In this document: one piece after another, positions 17,817 to 27,831 of the stretch
Numbering within the stretch: position 1 is the first letter of the stretch
Layout: each line of letters begins with the position of its first letter
From: Draconibacterium mangrovi
GTDB taxonomy: Bacteria; Bacteroidota; Bacteroidia; Bacteroidales; Prolixibacteraceae
Assembly (NCBI RefSeq): GCF_010586825.1
Contig: NZ_JAAAGB010000001.1
Coordinates: 124,001 to 188,000, forward strand
Reading direction: 5' to 3'
DNA: 64,000 nucleotides
The notes under the pieces: model-generated
Told to the model about the DNA's origin: nothing
The model's input: only the letters and a program-made list of their open reading frames with translations
The model's database searches: none
Position numbers and translations under genes: made by a program

Positions 17817-19595
17817 TTACCAACCTGCATTTTGTTCCAGGTTACTCCATTTCTGTAATTCACCGTAAGGAACTGGTCCGTAATACATGTAATCGGCATA
17901 ATTTCTCGACTCCACATCAATTGGAGAGTACGTATATGTACCGTTTGGTTCATCGATTTGTATACCACGAGCAGTCTCGTTTAAGTTTGCCACGTTCCAG
18001 CGACGTAAATCCCAGAAGCGGTGATTCTCAAAACAAAGCTCTATACGACGTTCGTTTCTGATCAACTGGCGCATTGCATCCTGATCGCCTTTAACAGATT
18101 CGAGGTAAGCATCACCATTTTCAAGTCCAATACCTGCTCTTTCGCGGATGGCTTTAATAACATCGTAAGCAGAATACGAGTTTCCGCCATTTCCTGTTGG
18201 TCCCCAGGCTTCGTTTGCCGCCTCGGCGTAAGCCAGGAATATTTCGGTATAACGAATACGCGCAGCATAATGCTTTTGATTGGTATCGAACTCAGGATTT
18301 GGGTTACAGTCGTAACGCAACAGTTTGCGCAAGTAGTATCCGGTACGGGTCGATAATCCGTTTTCCTTGTTAATTCCATCGTTGTTATCGCCGTAAGTAC
18401 CGGTAACAATTACATCGCTGTTTGGTCCTTGTGTGCTCTCGTTTACCACAATATAATCGTTTAATCGTGGGTCGCGATTTGCATAAGGATTTTGAGGATC
18501 GTAGTTACTTGATGGATCAGTAATCGGATAACCATCAACAGTTGGAAATGCATCAACCAGATTCTGTGTGGGATTCACACGTCCGCTGCCATATAACGAC
18601 GGAGGAAAGTTATCGGTTTCCAGGTCGTTATTCTGACCGATATCGCCTCTCCAAATAATTTCCTCAGGCGTTGCTCCTGAAGCTAAACCTTCAATTTCGT
18701 CAATATTGGCATACCAGGTGTGTCCGTCAGCAGATAAACCGTTAGCTCCGCCAATACGATCCAATACATCGGCAGCAAAGTTTGCGGCATCTTCCCACGA
18801 TACCGTTGTTCCGGTATTGTAAGCCGGACTTGCGGCCAGTAAAGCAGCCTGTGCACGAACGGCTTCAACAATACGTCCGGTAATACGGCCACGCATATGG
18901 TTACCGTTTACACGGTTGTAATCGCCGGCGTTTGTAACTCCTATCGATTGGTATTTTGATGGAATTTCGCCATCAGAAATATCGCCAAAATCCAATGGTA
19001 AAAGATCCATTGCAGTATTCGCATCAGCAATAATCTGATCGATACATTCCTGGAATGTATTACGTGGCAGATTAAAGTCTGATTCAGCAGTTTCCGGCTC
19101 GGTAACAATTGGTACACCCAATAGTTCCCCTCCTGCAGTCCAACCTCCGTGTGCCTTCAATAGTGCAAACATTTGAACGGCTCTCAGCGCATAAGCTTCA
19201 CCTTTCAAACGGTCGTTATACATGGTGTTAATCACTTCTTCTTTACTCCAAACCACCTCATCGGTGTTGGCTAGAAACAAGTTAATATACTGAATAGCAT
19301 TTCTTCTGCCTTGCCATTGCGACATTGGATTAGTACTGGCTGTCCACGATCCGGTAGCCATTGCCAGGTAATCGTTTCCGTTATCGTTGGTTACTGCATC
19401 ATCTGTTGCCACATCGCTTTGCGGAGCCGACGAATAAGGCAATAATATGTATGCGTTGGCCAAAATACCTTGTGCATATGTAGGCTCGTTGTACATCGCC
19501 TCAAGTCCCCTGTTGTTCTCCAACGCCGGCTCGAACATGTCGTCGCAAGCGGTGAACAAAAGTACAAGAACCACTAATTTTATTATATTCTTCAT
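17817..19595 (-). CDS. xusD: SusD/RagB-family glycan-binding lipoprotein (second pair)
   Basis: Surface lipoprotein that caps the second SusC channel and binds xylo-oligosaccharides. The lipoprotein signal ends in LLFTAC (Cys16). The N-terminal SusD-like TPR region follows, with NAYILLPYSS, then GEAYALRAVQMFALLK (the helix typical of RagB) and LGVPIVTEPE. The C-terminal SusD signature is present: IRYTEIFLAYAEAANEA, then IRNERRIELCFENHRFWDLRRW. 592 residues is normal for the family. It starts 25 bp after the second susC. Carbohydrate specificity is inferred from the locus. Confidence 0.93.
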   Translation of the reverse strand: MKNIIKLVVLVLLFTACDDMFEPALENNRGLEAMYNEPTYAQGILANAYILLPYSSAPQSDVATDDAVTNDNGNDYLAMATGSWTASTNPMSQWQGRRNAIQYINLFLANTDEVVWSKEEVINTMYNDRLKGEAYALRAVQMFALLKAHGGWTAGGELLGVPIVTEPETAESDFNLPRNTFQECIDQIIADANTAMDLLPLDFGDISDGEIPSKYQSIGVTNAGDYNRVNGNHMRGRITGRIVEAVRAQAALLAASPAYNTGTTVSWEDAANFAADVLDRIGGANGLSADGHTWYANIDEIEGLASGATPEEIIWRGDIGQNNDLETDNFPPSLYGSGRVNPTQNLVDAFPTVDGYPITDPSSNYDPQNPYANRDPRLNDYIVVNESTQGPNSDVIVTGTYGDNNDGINKENGLSTRTGYYLRKLLRYDCNPNPEFDTNQKHYAARIRYTEIFLAYAEAANEAWGPTGNGGNSYSAYDVIKAIRERAGIGLENGDAYLESVKGDQDAMRQLIRNERRIELCFENHRFWDLRRWNVANLNETARGIQIDEPNGTYTYSPIDVESRNYADYMYYGPVPYGELQKWSNLEQNAGW

Positions 19596-19620
19596 CGTTA
19601 AAATTCTTTAGTGTTACTTA

Positions 19621-22485
19621 TTAGAATGTGGCCTTTAAACCAATGTTAAAGAATCGCGTTTGCGGAGCACTGTCAAATTCAAGTTCCAGGATATCTTTTT
19701 CCTTTGAAATAGTTAACAGGTTAGCTCCACTTACGTACATTGAGATGTTTTCGAACAAACTGTTTTGAATCACGCTTTGTGGCAAATCATAAGTGATCTG
19801 TACTTTCGCCAGGTTAAAACGGTCGGTTTTGTACATCCAGAAATCAGAATTGCGGAAATTGTTACTTCCACTTTCTGTTGTCAGTCGCGGATAAGTAGCT
19901 GTAGCTTTTGTTTCTTCCGTCCAACGGTCGAGCACTACTTCCGAGTATTTTCTATCTCCGTAAACCCAGTGGTATGCGTCATTTTTCATAGCATAAGCGC
20001 CATAATTTCCGGTACCCAAAGCAAAGAATGTGAAGCCTTTGTATTTGGCTGTAAAGTTTACACCCAAAGTAAGTGGTGCTCCACTCCATCCGGCACGGCC
20101 AAGGTATACCTGATCTTTATCGTCGATTATGTTGTCGGCGTTTTGATCCACATATTTGATGTCGCCGGGTTTAACCGTTCCACCAAATTTCTGTTCAGGA
20201 GAGCTGGCAACTTCTTCAGCACTCTGGAATAAACCGGCGCTTTCCAATCCCCAAATTCCATCAATTGCTAAACCTTCGCGGTACTGATAATCGTATTCGT
20301 AATTTTCGTCGCGTTGTGTAGCTTCGGTAGTATAATAAATACCCGAAACACCCAATGAAAGATCTACTTCGCCAACCTGCTTGTTTACATTCACATTAAA
20401 GTCGAATCCAACACGTTTATCGTTGTTGAAGTTCACGTTAGGAATAAATGATGCTTCGGGCCACCAGGTGAAGAAGTAATTAGGGAAAATAGTTGACGGC
20501 GTGATCAACAATCCTTCAGTAGAGTTGATAAAGAACGAAGTGTTAACCGTTAAAAGTTTTTCCCAAAGCGAAGCCATCAAAGTAGCCGATACTTCTTTGC
20601 GTTTTACAAAATCCAGTTCATCATTTCCTCCTCGTTTCGAGTTGGTTGAGCGTTCCGATGCTCCATCATACCATCCCCACCATGCACCGTTGGCCTGCGT
20701 GTAGGTGGCTTCGTACATATAAAAATTCTCAATATCGAGGTCTGAGTTCACAATACTTCCCGACACGTTCAGGCTCAGCTCATCAAATACAGATGAATTG
20801 GCCATAAAATCCTCTTCACTTATTTTCCATCCTAAACTTACAGTTGGAGACAGAGCCTGGCGGTTTCCTTCCGGCAGTTTTGCCGAGTGGATTAACGACG
20901 CACTAAAATCAGCATAGTACTTTTTCTTGTAATTGTAACCCAACTGCAAACCGGCATTTGCACTGCTTGTGCGGTGATATTGACCAGAGTTTGTAATTTG
21001 ATAACCCGAGGCAATTAACATCGCATTCAGGTTGTGGGCTGCATTTATTGTTTTGTCGTAAGTAAAATACCCTGAGAATGCAATCGTTTGGTTGCTGGTA
21101 CTTCCTCCAACGTTTTGCTGACCTGATTTTTCATCATTATTATACTTCGTTATGCCGGCAATAACATCGGTACCGTTATAATCGTACCAGCTTGGTGCAT
21201 ACACAGCATAAGAGTTATTATATGATGTGCTGTACGAAGTAGCATAATCAACAGCAAACTGTGTATGGAATTTTAATCCTTCTGTAATTCCTTTAAGATC
21301 GAAATCCAAACCGGTATCAAACTGAAATTGTCGGCTTGTCCATTTGCTGTAACCAGATGCATAATAATCAGCAAATACATTGGTTTGATCCACCTGGGTA
21401 CCGCCCAGGAAATACTGACCACCAATAATGTTTTCACTTCCGTTTACCAAATTCCACGATTGTTGATCGTTTGGATCGATAAAACTAAGTGGAATTAATG
21501 GCGACACCCTGTTTGGTCTCATAATTGATGCGTACGTCCAGTAGTTGTCGGTAATATTATCATTTGCATCACGATCTGTGGCATTTGCACTTCTTGAATT
21601 GTAGAAGGTTGCATTTGTATTGATGTATGCACTAATAAAATCATTCAGTTTCAAATCAATATTACCGCGAATATTCAGACGATCGGTAAAATTATCAGCA
21701 GCCTCTCCAAAGTCAAGAACATCACCCTGACGGTAGTACCCAATATTGGTATAAAATTTGGCACGTTCGTTACCTCCCAAAATTTCAGTAGAAACATCGG
21801 TACGGTTGTAGTACGACTTTAAATAATCTGAAGAATAGAAATCCACGTTCGGGTACCGGTATGGATTACTCCCCGATGCATAATGGTAAATTTCTTCATC
21901 ACTGTACAAAGGCGACTGACCATCGTTTACACGTGCTTCGTTAAATAGTGTCATGTATTGTGCCGATCCTAAATAAGAAGGATTGCTTTTTGATACATGG
22001 AATCCGGTGTTTGCACGCACATTAATTTCAAGAGGTGTGTCCTTACCACGTTTTGTAGAAATTAAAATGGCACCTTTTGCAGCGCGGCTACCATAAAGTA
22101 CAACTGCAGCAGCCGACTTCAGGAAAGTGATCTGCTCAATCTCAGTTGGCAGCACATTATTGGCGGCACGCGGTATTCCGTCAACCAGCACCAGGTAATC
22201 GCCCATGCCCCACAGAGCGTTACCGGTGAAACCACCAATGTAACCCTGCATATTGTCTAAACTATAGGTATTATAGTTCTTTTTGGTTAATTCTTCCAGA
22301 TCGACCACCGAAACACCACCCAAAATGTCGCTTTGAGCTACCTTACGAAAAGGTACCTGCACTAATGGGTCATCAGTTATAATGATCGTATCCGTTTCAT
22401 TTCCTGCCGGAGTTTGCGCGTTCATCAAAAACGGAACTACTGCAAACAGGGCAAATAAAATGAATCTCTTTTGTATATGTTTCAT
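19621..22485 (-). CDS. xusC: SusC/RagA-family TonB-dependent transporter (second pair), without N-terminal regulatory-like domain
   Basis: Outer-membrane barrel importing xylan oligosaccharides with energy from TonB. Signal peptide ends near FLMNAQ. The mature protein begins almost directly with the plug (SDILGGVSVVDLEELTKKN, then GMGDYLVLVDGIPR and the SusC signature YGSRAAKGAILISTKRGK). It lacks the ~80-residue CarboxypepD_reg-like domain seen in the first SusC, so it is shorter (954 against 1050 residues). The C-terminus ends in FFNIGLKATF, with terminal aromatic Phe as expected for barrel assembly. It starts 43 bp after the first susD. Equivalent to XusC in tandem-pair xylan loci. Confidence 0.93.
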   Translation of the reverse strand: MKHIQKRFILFALFAVVPFLMNAQTPAGNETDTIIITDDPLVQVPFRKVAQSDILGGVSVVDLEELTKKNYNTYSLDNMQGYIGGFTGNALWGMGDYLVLVDGIPRAANNVLPTEIEQITFLKSAAAVVLYGSRAAKGAILISTKRGKDTPLEINVRANTGFHVSKSNPSYLGSAQYMTLFNEARVNDGQSPLYSDEEIYHYASGSNPYRYPNVDFYSSDYLKSYYNRTDVSTEILGGNERAKFYTNIGYYRQGDVLDFGEAADNFTDRLNIRGNIDLKLNDFISAYINTNATFYNSRSANATDRDANDNITDNYWTYASIMRPNRVSPLIPLSFIDPNDQQSWNLVNGSENIIGGQYFLGGTQVDQTNVFADYYASGYSKWTSRQFQFDTGLDFDLKGITEGLKFHTQFAVDYATSYSTSYNNSYAVYAPSWYDYNGTDVIAGITKYNNDEKSGQQNVGGSTSNQTIAFSGYFTYDKTINAAHNLNAMLIASGYQITNSGQYHRTSSANAGLQLGYNYKKKYYADFSASLIHSAKLPEGNRQALSPTVSLGWKISEEDFMANSSVFDELSLNVSGSIVNSDLDIENFYMYEATYTQANGAWWGWYDGASERSTNSKRGGNDELDFVKRKEVSATLMASLWEKLLTVNTSFFINSTEGLLITPSTIFPNYFFTWWPEASFIPNVNFNNDKRVGFDFNVNVNKQVGEVDLSLGVSGIYYTTEATQRDENYEYDYQYREGLAIDGIWGLESAGLFQSAEEVASSPEQKFGGTVKPGDIKYVDQNADNIIDDKDQVYLGRAGWSGAPLTLGVNFTAKYKGFTFFALGTGNYGAYAMKNDAYHWVYGDRKYSEVVLDRWTEETKATATYPRLTTESGSNNFRNSDFWMYKTDRFNLAKVQITYDLPQSVIQNSLFENISMYVSGANLLTISKEKDILELEFDSAPQTRFFNIGLKATF

Positions 22486-22528
22486 TGCTTATTCGATTAT
22501 AATTACATAATACTTTAACTCAATCTGG

Positions 22529-24472
22529 CTACCAGCCCGGATTCTGCCCAAACTCCGGATACATAGATACATCCTCAATTTTAAGCGGGAACCAGTAGTG
22601 TTTAACTCCAAACTGACGTGTTAAAATGACTTCTTCTCTAAAGTTGGCTACCCTTGCATCTTTTGGATCATTGTTCTCATAGAATTCAAGGTCTTCTACC
22701 CGGTCAAACTCTTGAGAAGTTTTTACATTGTAAGGATACTCGGTAAGCAACAACCAACGTTGTAAGTCGTTAAAGCGGAAGCCTTCGAATGAAAGCTCTA
22801 CAGCACGTTCTCTTCTCACCTCGTCGATGAATTTTTCGCGACTTGCTGTATATGAAGCAGCGACATGTCCGGCTCCGCAACGGTCGCGAAGTGTATTAAT
22901 CGCATCTTCTGCAGTTTTCGAGAAATTTGAAGCAGAACCTGAAGCACCACCAAAAGCAGCACATGCTTCGGCATACATGGTGTAAATATCGCCTAAGCGC
23001 ATGTATGGCAGATAGGTATGCAGGTTATAACTCCAGTTATAAGCTCCGTCGTATTTATTTGCAGTATGTGGTACCAGTTTCTGAATCAGATAACCTGTTC
23101 GGCTACCATCAGCAGGATTTCTCATGGTTCCGTTTGATGCCAAACCTGTGTAACGCAGGTATTCCATGTCAGCAGGCATTGTGGCGTTCACATATTTAAA
23201 TCCATCGAAAACAATATCGTGGTAGAAACGTGGGTCACGGTCTTTAAAAGGATATTCAGGATCAAAACCTGATTCCGGATCATCCAACGGTAAACCGTTG
23301 GCCATACCATAATTCTTAACGTAATTGGCTGTAGGATGGTGAATGATGTTATCGTGTTCCACCAAACCTTTAACTTTTGGTCCGAAAGTTTTTGTGGTGT
23401 TCCAGTTACTACCGTTAAAATCTGTGGAAGGTCCACGGAAAATAGCCTCGGTAGAACCCGGCATTAACCAGTTTTGTCCGGTAGTATAGAACATATCACT
23501 ATACTTCGTATCAACACCGCTCGATTTTTTGTGATTATAGATATCATCATAATCGAAATCTACCAGCGAATATTGAGTTTGTCCACCTTCAACCAGGCTC
23601 AACAACTCACCAAAAGCTTCGGCAGCTTTGCGTGCATAATCCTCGTCGTAGTTATAGGTATTGGCACCACCGGTTTCGGCACCGTTTTTCATTAACGGAC
23701 TTGCAGCCCACAGGTAGTTCTTACCCAAGTAACCCAAAGCCATAATTTTATTGGCACGTAACTGGTTTTTACCCAGTGTGTTTTTTCCTACAATTGTTTC
23801 GTCCCAGTCGATTGGCAGTAAGTTAGCGGCTTTTCTTAAATCGGCTCCGGCTTTATCTGCACATTCCTGGTAACTTAAACGTGGTAAGGTAAGTTTTTCA
23901 CCTGAAGGTAATACCTGATCAATATATGGAAGGCCACCAAAATATTGCATCATTTCTAAATGCCACCATGCTCTGAAAAAGTAAAGCTGCCCTTCAATAA
24001 AATCTTTTTCCTCCTGTGTTGCCACTGTAAGTAAGTCCAGATTCTCGAGGCCCATATTGGCTTTGCGGATACAATACCATGCATGTGCCCATAAACCATG
24101 ATCAAATTTGTTGGTAGAAGTTGGATTTGCATTATCGTCGTCCAACCATGTTCCGGGATTGTTTTGCCATGCCCAAAAGTTACCAATATCAACCTGGTTA
24201 GTCATGTGCCAGCTACCTTCAAGGTTAAACAGCTCATCGTCACCCCAGTTCCACGAGGTAGTCCAGTATTTCTTTTCTTTATCAGGGATACAGTTGTAGA
24301 TCTCTTCAATATAACCCTGGAAATTGGTAAAATTACTAAACGCTACCTCCTCCGATACGATCGATTCGGGTGCTTTATCCAGGTATTCTTCGCAGGAAAA
24401 GAGCCCCAATAACATGATGAACAGTACACCACTCTTCAAAAGCGTCTTATGTATATTTTTCATTGTACTCAT
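22529..24472 (-). CDS. xusB: SusD/RagB-family glycan-binding lipoprotein (first pair)
   Basis: Surface lid of the first SusC transporter. The lipoprotein signal ends in LLGLFSC, followed by EEYLDKAPES, a typical SusD start. Visible are the GQLYFFRAWWHLEMMQYFG helix, LPYIDQVLP, and the C-terminal signature MYAEACAAFGG with RRERAVELSFEGFRFNDLQRW. 647 residues is at the long end of the family. The start ATG lies 2 bp after the susC stop, implying translational coupling; a second ATG three codons in (24463) is an equally good start. Role in xylan capture is inferred from the surrounding genes. Confidence 0.94.
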   Translation of the reverse strand: MSTMKNIHKTLLKSGVLFIMLLGLFSCEEYLDKAPESIVSEEVAFSNFTNFQGYIEEIYNCIPDKEKKYWTTSWNWGDDELFNLEGSWHMTNQVDIGNFWAWQNNPGTWLDDDNANPTSTNKFDHGLWAHAWYCIRKANMGLENLDLLTVATQEEKDFIEGQLYFFRAWWHLEMMQYFGGLPYIDQVLPSGEKLTLPRLSYQECADKAGADLRKAANLLPIDWDETIVGKNTLGKNQLRANKIMALGYLGKNYLWAASPLMKNGAETGGANTYNYDEDYARKAAEAFGELLSLVEGGQTQYSLVDFDYDDIYNHKKSSGVDTKYSDMFYTTGQNWLMPGSTEAIFRGPSTDFNGSNWNTTKTFGPKVKGLVEHDNIIHHPTANYVKNYGMANGLPLDDPESGFDPEYPFKDRDPRFYHDIVFDGFKYVNATMPADMEYLRYTGLASNGTMRNPADGSRTGYLIQKLVPHTANKYDGAYNWSYNLHTYLPYMRLGDIYTMYAEACAAFGGASGSASNFSKTAEDAINTLRDRCGAGHVAASYTASREKFIDEVRRERAVELSFEGFRFNDLQRWLLLTEYPYNVKTSQEFDRVEDLEFYENNDPKDARVANFREEVILTRQFGVKHYWFPLKIEDVSMYPEFGQNPGW

Positions 24473-24474
24473 AA

Positions 24475-27400
24475 TTATAGTGTAAATCTTATTCCTAAAT
24501 TATATCGTTTCATAGTTGGGTAAGCTCCCTGTCCTCCCGATCCGGCGAAGTTCGATTCGCGGTCATCAGGCATTTTCGACCATACCCACAAGTTGTTACC
24601 ATTAACAAATATCTTCAGGGTACGGAAACCAATCGTGTTTATCCAACCACCGTTAACGGTATAGGCTAATTCAGCATTTTTCAATCGAACATACGAACCA
24701 TCAAATAAGTACTGAGTGCCCGAGTTATAGCTAGGTTCCGATAACCAACGCGGAACAGTTACATCGGCGTCTGGTGTTTCTTGCGACCACCACGTTCCGA
24801 AATCATAAACGGTATTCAGCTTGCTTCCAAAACTGGTTAATGGTACGTTACGGGTTACATTGTTTACGCCGTAAAACTGAACAAATGCACTAAAACCTTT
24901 CCATTCAACACCAACTGTGGCGTTGTAGGTATTTTGAGGAGCGCCTGCGTATCCATATGGAATACGGTCTTTACTATCGATAATACCATCGGCATTAAAA
25001 TCGAGGATATAATAATCGCCCGGAACTTTATACGGATCGTTGGTATCATGCATCGGGCTGCCATATAATGCATCGTAGGTATTTAAATAACCTGCATCAA
25101 CATGAGCCCTTGTTTGTCCAAGGCTATAGCCCGCTTGTTTACGGTAATCTTCGAACAACGCAGGGTCATCTCTTTCCAGAATCTCATTTACTGCATGCGT
25201 CATACTCATATCTCCCCACAAACGAACGCCGTTATTTAGTACTTTATTTACACGCACTTGTATTTCGTACCCGTTGGTTTCTACCTCTCCAAGGTTAGCT
25301 GTAGGAGGTGTAGGTCCGAAGTAAGAAGGTACTGCACGGTCTCCTCCATTAATAAGGATATCAACACGGTTATCCCGGAAATATTCAACACTACCGGCCA
25401 GTAACCCGTCAAAGAAAGCATAGTCCATACCGGCGTTAAACTTTTTAACAGTCTCCCAGCGTACATCAGGGTTTCCAACCGCAGCTTCCCGGTACCAATC
25501 GTAAGGGCTACTTCCCTGGTTCAAATCAAGTGATGAGTTTCCGCCATAAGCCCATTGGGTAAGGTACAGATAGCGATCACCGCTGTCATCACCAATTTCA
25601 CCATACGAAGCTCTTAGTTTTAACATATCAAGGAATTCAAGACTTTCCATAAATGATTCTTCAGAGATCATCCAGCCAATCGCCCCTGAACTAAAGAAGG
25701 CAAAGCGATAGTCTATTCCAAATTTTTCCGAGCCGTTATATGCACCATTATACTCTAAGAAATAGCGCGATTTGTAATCATAGGTGGTACGGAATGCCCA
25801 GTCTTCGCGGAAAGAAGGGATCATATTTCCTTGTGCACGTTCTTTACGGCTAAACATTCCCATTGTCGTAATACTATGGTTACCAAACTGGCGATCCCAG
25901 TTTAAACGCAACTGGTATTCCAGGTTACGTTGTGTTGCATAGTTTTGAACCGAACCGGCAGAAGTATTCCACAGCACACCCTGTTGGAAATCGAATTTAT
26001 TGTTATTCTCATACTCCTTTTTATAAGTAGCGACGCCGGTTGCAGGATCGATCCATTTTTGCTGAGCGTCGTTAAAAAGGTCGTTAATACCTCTGTTATT
26101 CTCCAGAAAAGTATTATCCCACGAAACAGAACCACGGAACTTCAAACCTTTTGTAATAAAATCCAACTCCTGCTCCAGAATGAAGTCGGTATTGATTTGT
26201 GTTGTTGTAGAAAGCATGGTTCCTGAAAGCGAAAGGTTTTGCGCCGAATTGGAAACATTGGAGATGTTTGGATAAAATCCCCATGATCCATCAGAATATT
26301 GTGGTAAAAACACATCAGGTGCAATGTTATAAGCACCAGCCCACTGCTGCGCAACAGCCCAGTCGCCCGAATTGGTTTGTCCCCAAGGTGTTTTCTTTTG
26401 ACCGTTAGATCCGGCCAGGTTCAACCTGAAAACGGTTGATTTTGTAAGCTGGAAATCGAGGTTGCTTCGTACGTTAATACGGTTGTAAGCATAACCCGAT
26501 TCATAGTTACGTCCGTTATCGAAAACATAAAAAAGGTCGCCCTCGTTTGCAAAGTCTGCCGAAGCAAAATACTTAACAAACTTAGTACCTCCCGATACGT
26601 TTAAGTTTGCATTGTACGACATGGCATAATCTTTAAACAATACATCCTGCCAGTCGACATTCGGATAACGCTCGGCCTCAGCCAAATCAGCCGGGTAGCG
26701 GTATTTTTCAATAATATTTTGCGGAGTCATATATCCCCACGAATCAGGAGAAACACCCAATTCGTGCTCAATAGCATAGTTACGTGCCATTAAAGCATCG
26801 TACGAATCCAGTTTGTTAGGAAGTTTCGATGGTACTTTCATGGTCATGTTGGCCGAAACATCAATACGTGCCGATCCTTCTTTACCACGTTTGGTCGTAA
26901 TAAGGATTACACCGTTTGCACCTTTCACACCAAAAACCGCTGTTGCCGAAGCATCTTTCAGTACCGAAACCGACTCAACTGAGTTCATATCTACTCCGCT
27001 CATCGGGCGTTCAACACCATCAACCAAAACCAGCGGGTCGCTGTTGTTCCACGAACTTGCCGAACGAATAATAATTTGCGGATTTTCTTCACCAGGCATA
27101 CCCGAGCTGTTAATGGTAATTACCCCCGGCAGGTTACCGGTTAATGCCATACCAATATCGGTAACACCAGCTGTACGTTGCAGCACTTCACCTGTTGTTT
27201 GGGTAATTGCTCCAACAACACTCTCCTTTTTTTGCTGGCCGTAACCAACAACAATGGTCTCCTCCAGTTGTACGCTCGATGGCGCAAGTACAACCTCCAG
27301 TTTAGTTTGGTTAGTAATGTTAATTTCCTGTTGCTCCATTCCTATAAACGAGATCAGCAGGATCTCCTTATCGGTTGGAACTTGCAGCTCAAATTTTCCG

Positions 27401-27627
27401 TCCAAATCGGTAGGCACACCAATTTGCGTACCTTTAACGATTACTGTAGCACCAATTACCGGATTGTCTTGCTCATCAATAACCGTACCTGTTATGGTTT
27501 TGGTATCCTGAGCAAACAACGATAAATTGATAAAAATCCCAAGTATAACTACCAGTGTTTTTATCAAGTAGTTCTTCATCAAAGCTGACAAAGCTTTTTG
27601 AGATGATAAATTAATTCTGTGTTTCAT
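24475..27627 (-). CDS. xusA: SusC/RagA-family TonB-dependent transporter (first pair)
   Basis: Outer-membrane importer for xylan fragments. The signal peptide ends in INLSLFAQ. A CarboxypepD_reg-like domain follows at about 43-115 (GTVIDEQDNPVIGATVIVKG). Next come a TonB-box-like EETIVVGYGQQKK, the plug with VLVDGVERPM and the SusC signature VFGVKGANGVILITTKRGK, then the barrel. The product ends in YNLGIRFTL, with the penultimate aromatic pattern of barrel proteins. First gene of the six-gene xus operon. The upstream 204 bp hold a hairpin and a palindrome that may be regulatory, and the HTCS encoded nearby is the likely activator. Confidence 0.95.
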   Translation of the reverse strand: MKHRINLSSQKALSALMKNYLIKTLVVILGIFINLSLFAQDTKTITGTVIDEQDNPVIGATVIVKGTQIGVPTDLDGKFELQVPTDKEILLISFIGMEQQEINITNQTKLEVVLAPSSVQLEETIVVGYGQQKKESVVGAITQTTGEVLQRTAGVTDIGMALTGNLPGVITINSSGMPGEENPQIIIRSASSWNNSDPLVLVDGVERPMSGVDMNSVESVSVLKDASATAVFGVKGANGVILITTKRGKEGSARIDVSANMTMKVPSKLPNKLDSYDALMARNYAIEHELGVSPDSWGYMTPQNIIEKYRYPADLAEAERYPNVDWQDVLFKDYAMSYNANLNVSGGTKFVKYFASADFANEGDLFYVFDNGRNYESGYAYNRINVRSNLDFQLTKSTVFRLNLAGSNGQKKTPWGQTNSGDWAVAQQWAGAYNIAPDVFLPQYSDGSWGFYPNISNVSNSAQNLSLSGTMLSTTTQINTDFILEQELDFITKGLKFRGSVSWDNTFLENNRGINDLFNDAQQKWIDPATGVATYKKEYENNNKFDFQQGVLWNTSAGSVQNYATQRNLEYQLRLNWDRQFGNHSITTMGMFSRKERAQGNMIPSFREDWAFRTTYDYKSRYFLEYNGAYNGSEKFGIDYRFAFFSSGAIGWMISEESFMESLEFLDMLKLRASYGEIGDDSGDRYLYLTQWAYGGNSSLDLNQGSSPYDWYREAAVGNPDVRWETVKKFNAGMDYAFFDGLLAGSVEYFRDNRVDILINGGDRAVPSYFGPTPPTANLGEVETNGYEIQVRVNKVLNNGVRLWGDMSMTHAVNEILERDDPALFEDYRKQAGYSLGQTRAHVDAGYLNTYDALYGSPMHDTNDPYKVPGDYYILDFNADGIIDSKDRIPYGYAGAPQNTYNATVGVEWKGFSAFVQFYGVNNVTRNVPLTSFGSKLNTVYDFGTWWSQETPDADVTVPRWLSEPSYNSGTQYLFDGSYVRLKNAELAYTVNGGWINTIGFRTLKIFVNGNNLWVWSKMPDDRESNFAGSGGQGAYPTMKRYNLGIRFTL

Positions 27628-27655
27628 TATATTCTCTATTAAATTGACAAAAGAG

Positions 27656-27673
27656 TTCTAATTTTCATTAGAA
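27656..27673 (-). promoter_or_regulatory. hairpin in the leader of the first susC gene
   Basis: TTCTAAT (27656-27662) and ATTAGAA (27667-27673) form a perfect 7-bp stem. On the minus strand the loop is GAAA, a stable tetraloop. It lies 29 bp before the susC ATG and could modulate translation or mRNA stability. Confidence 0.4.
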
Positions 27674-27748
27674 GTTGATTTTATTCACTCTGTTTTACAC
27701 CGTGTTTTAACTAGGGTGAAGAATGAGTGGTCGAATAGAAATAATGAA

Positions 27749-27761
27749 GGACAGAATGTCC
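27749..27761. promoter_or_regulatory. palindrome GGACAGAATGTCC upstream of the xus operon
   Basis: A perfect 5-bp inverted repeat with a 3-base centre, 122 bp before the susC start. The half AGAATGTCC recurs on the minus strand in front of the GH43 lipoprotein gene (29705-29713), so it may be part of a shared operator. Confidence 0.35.
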
Positions 27762-27831
27762 GTAAGTGTTTTTCCTCATAAGATCTAAGTTTTTCATTTA
27801 TAAATTTGACATTGAATTAAGTGCGTAATTT

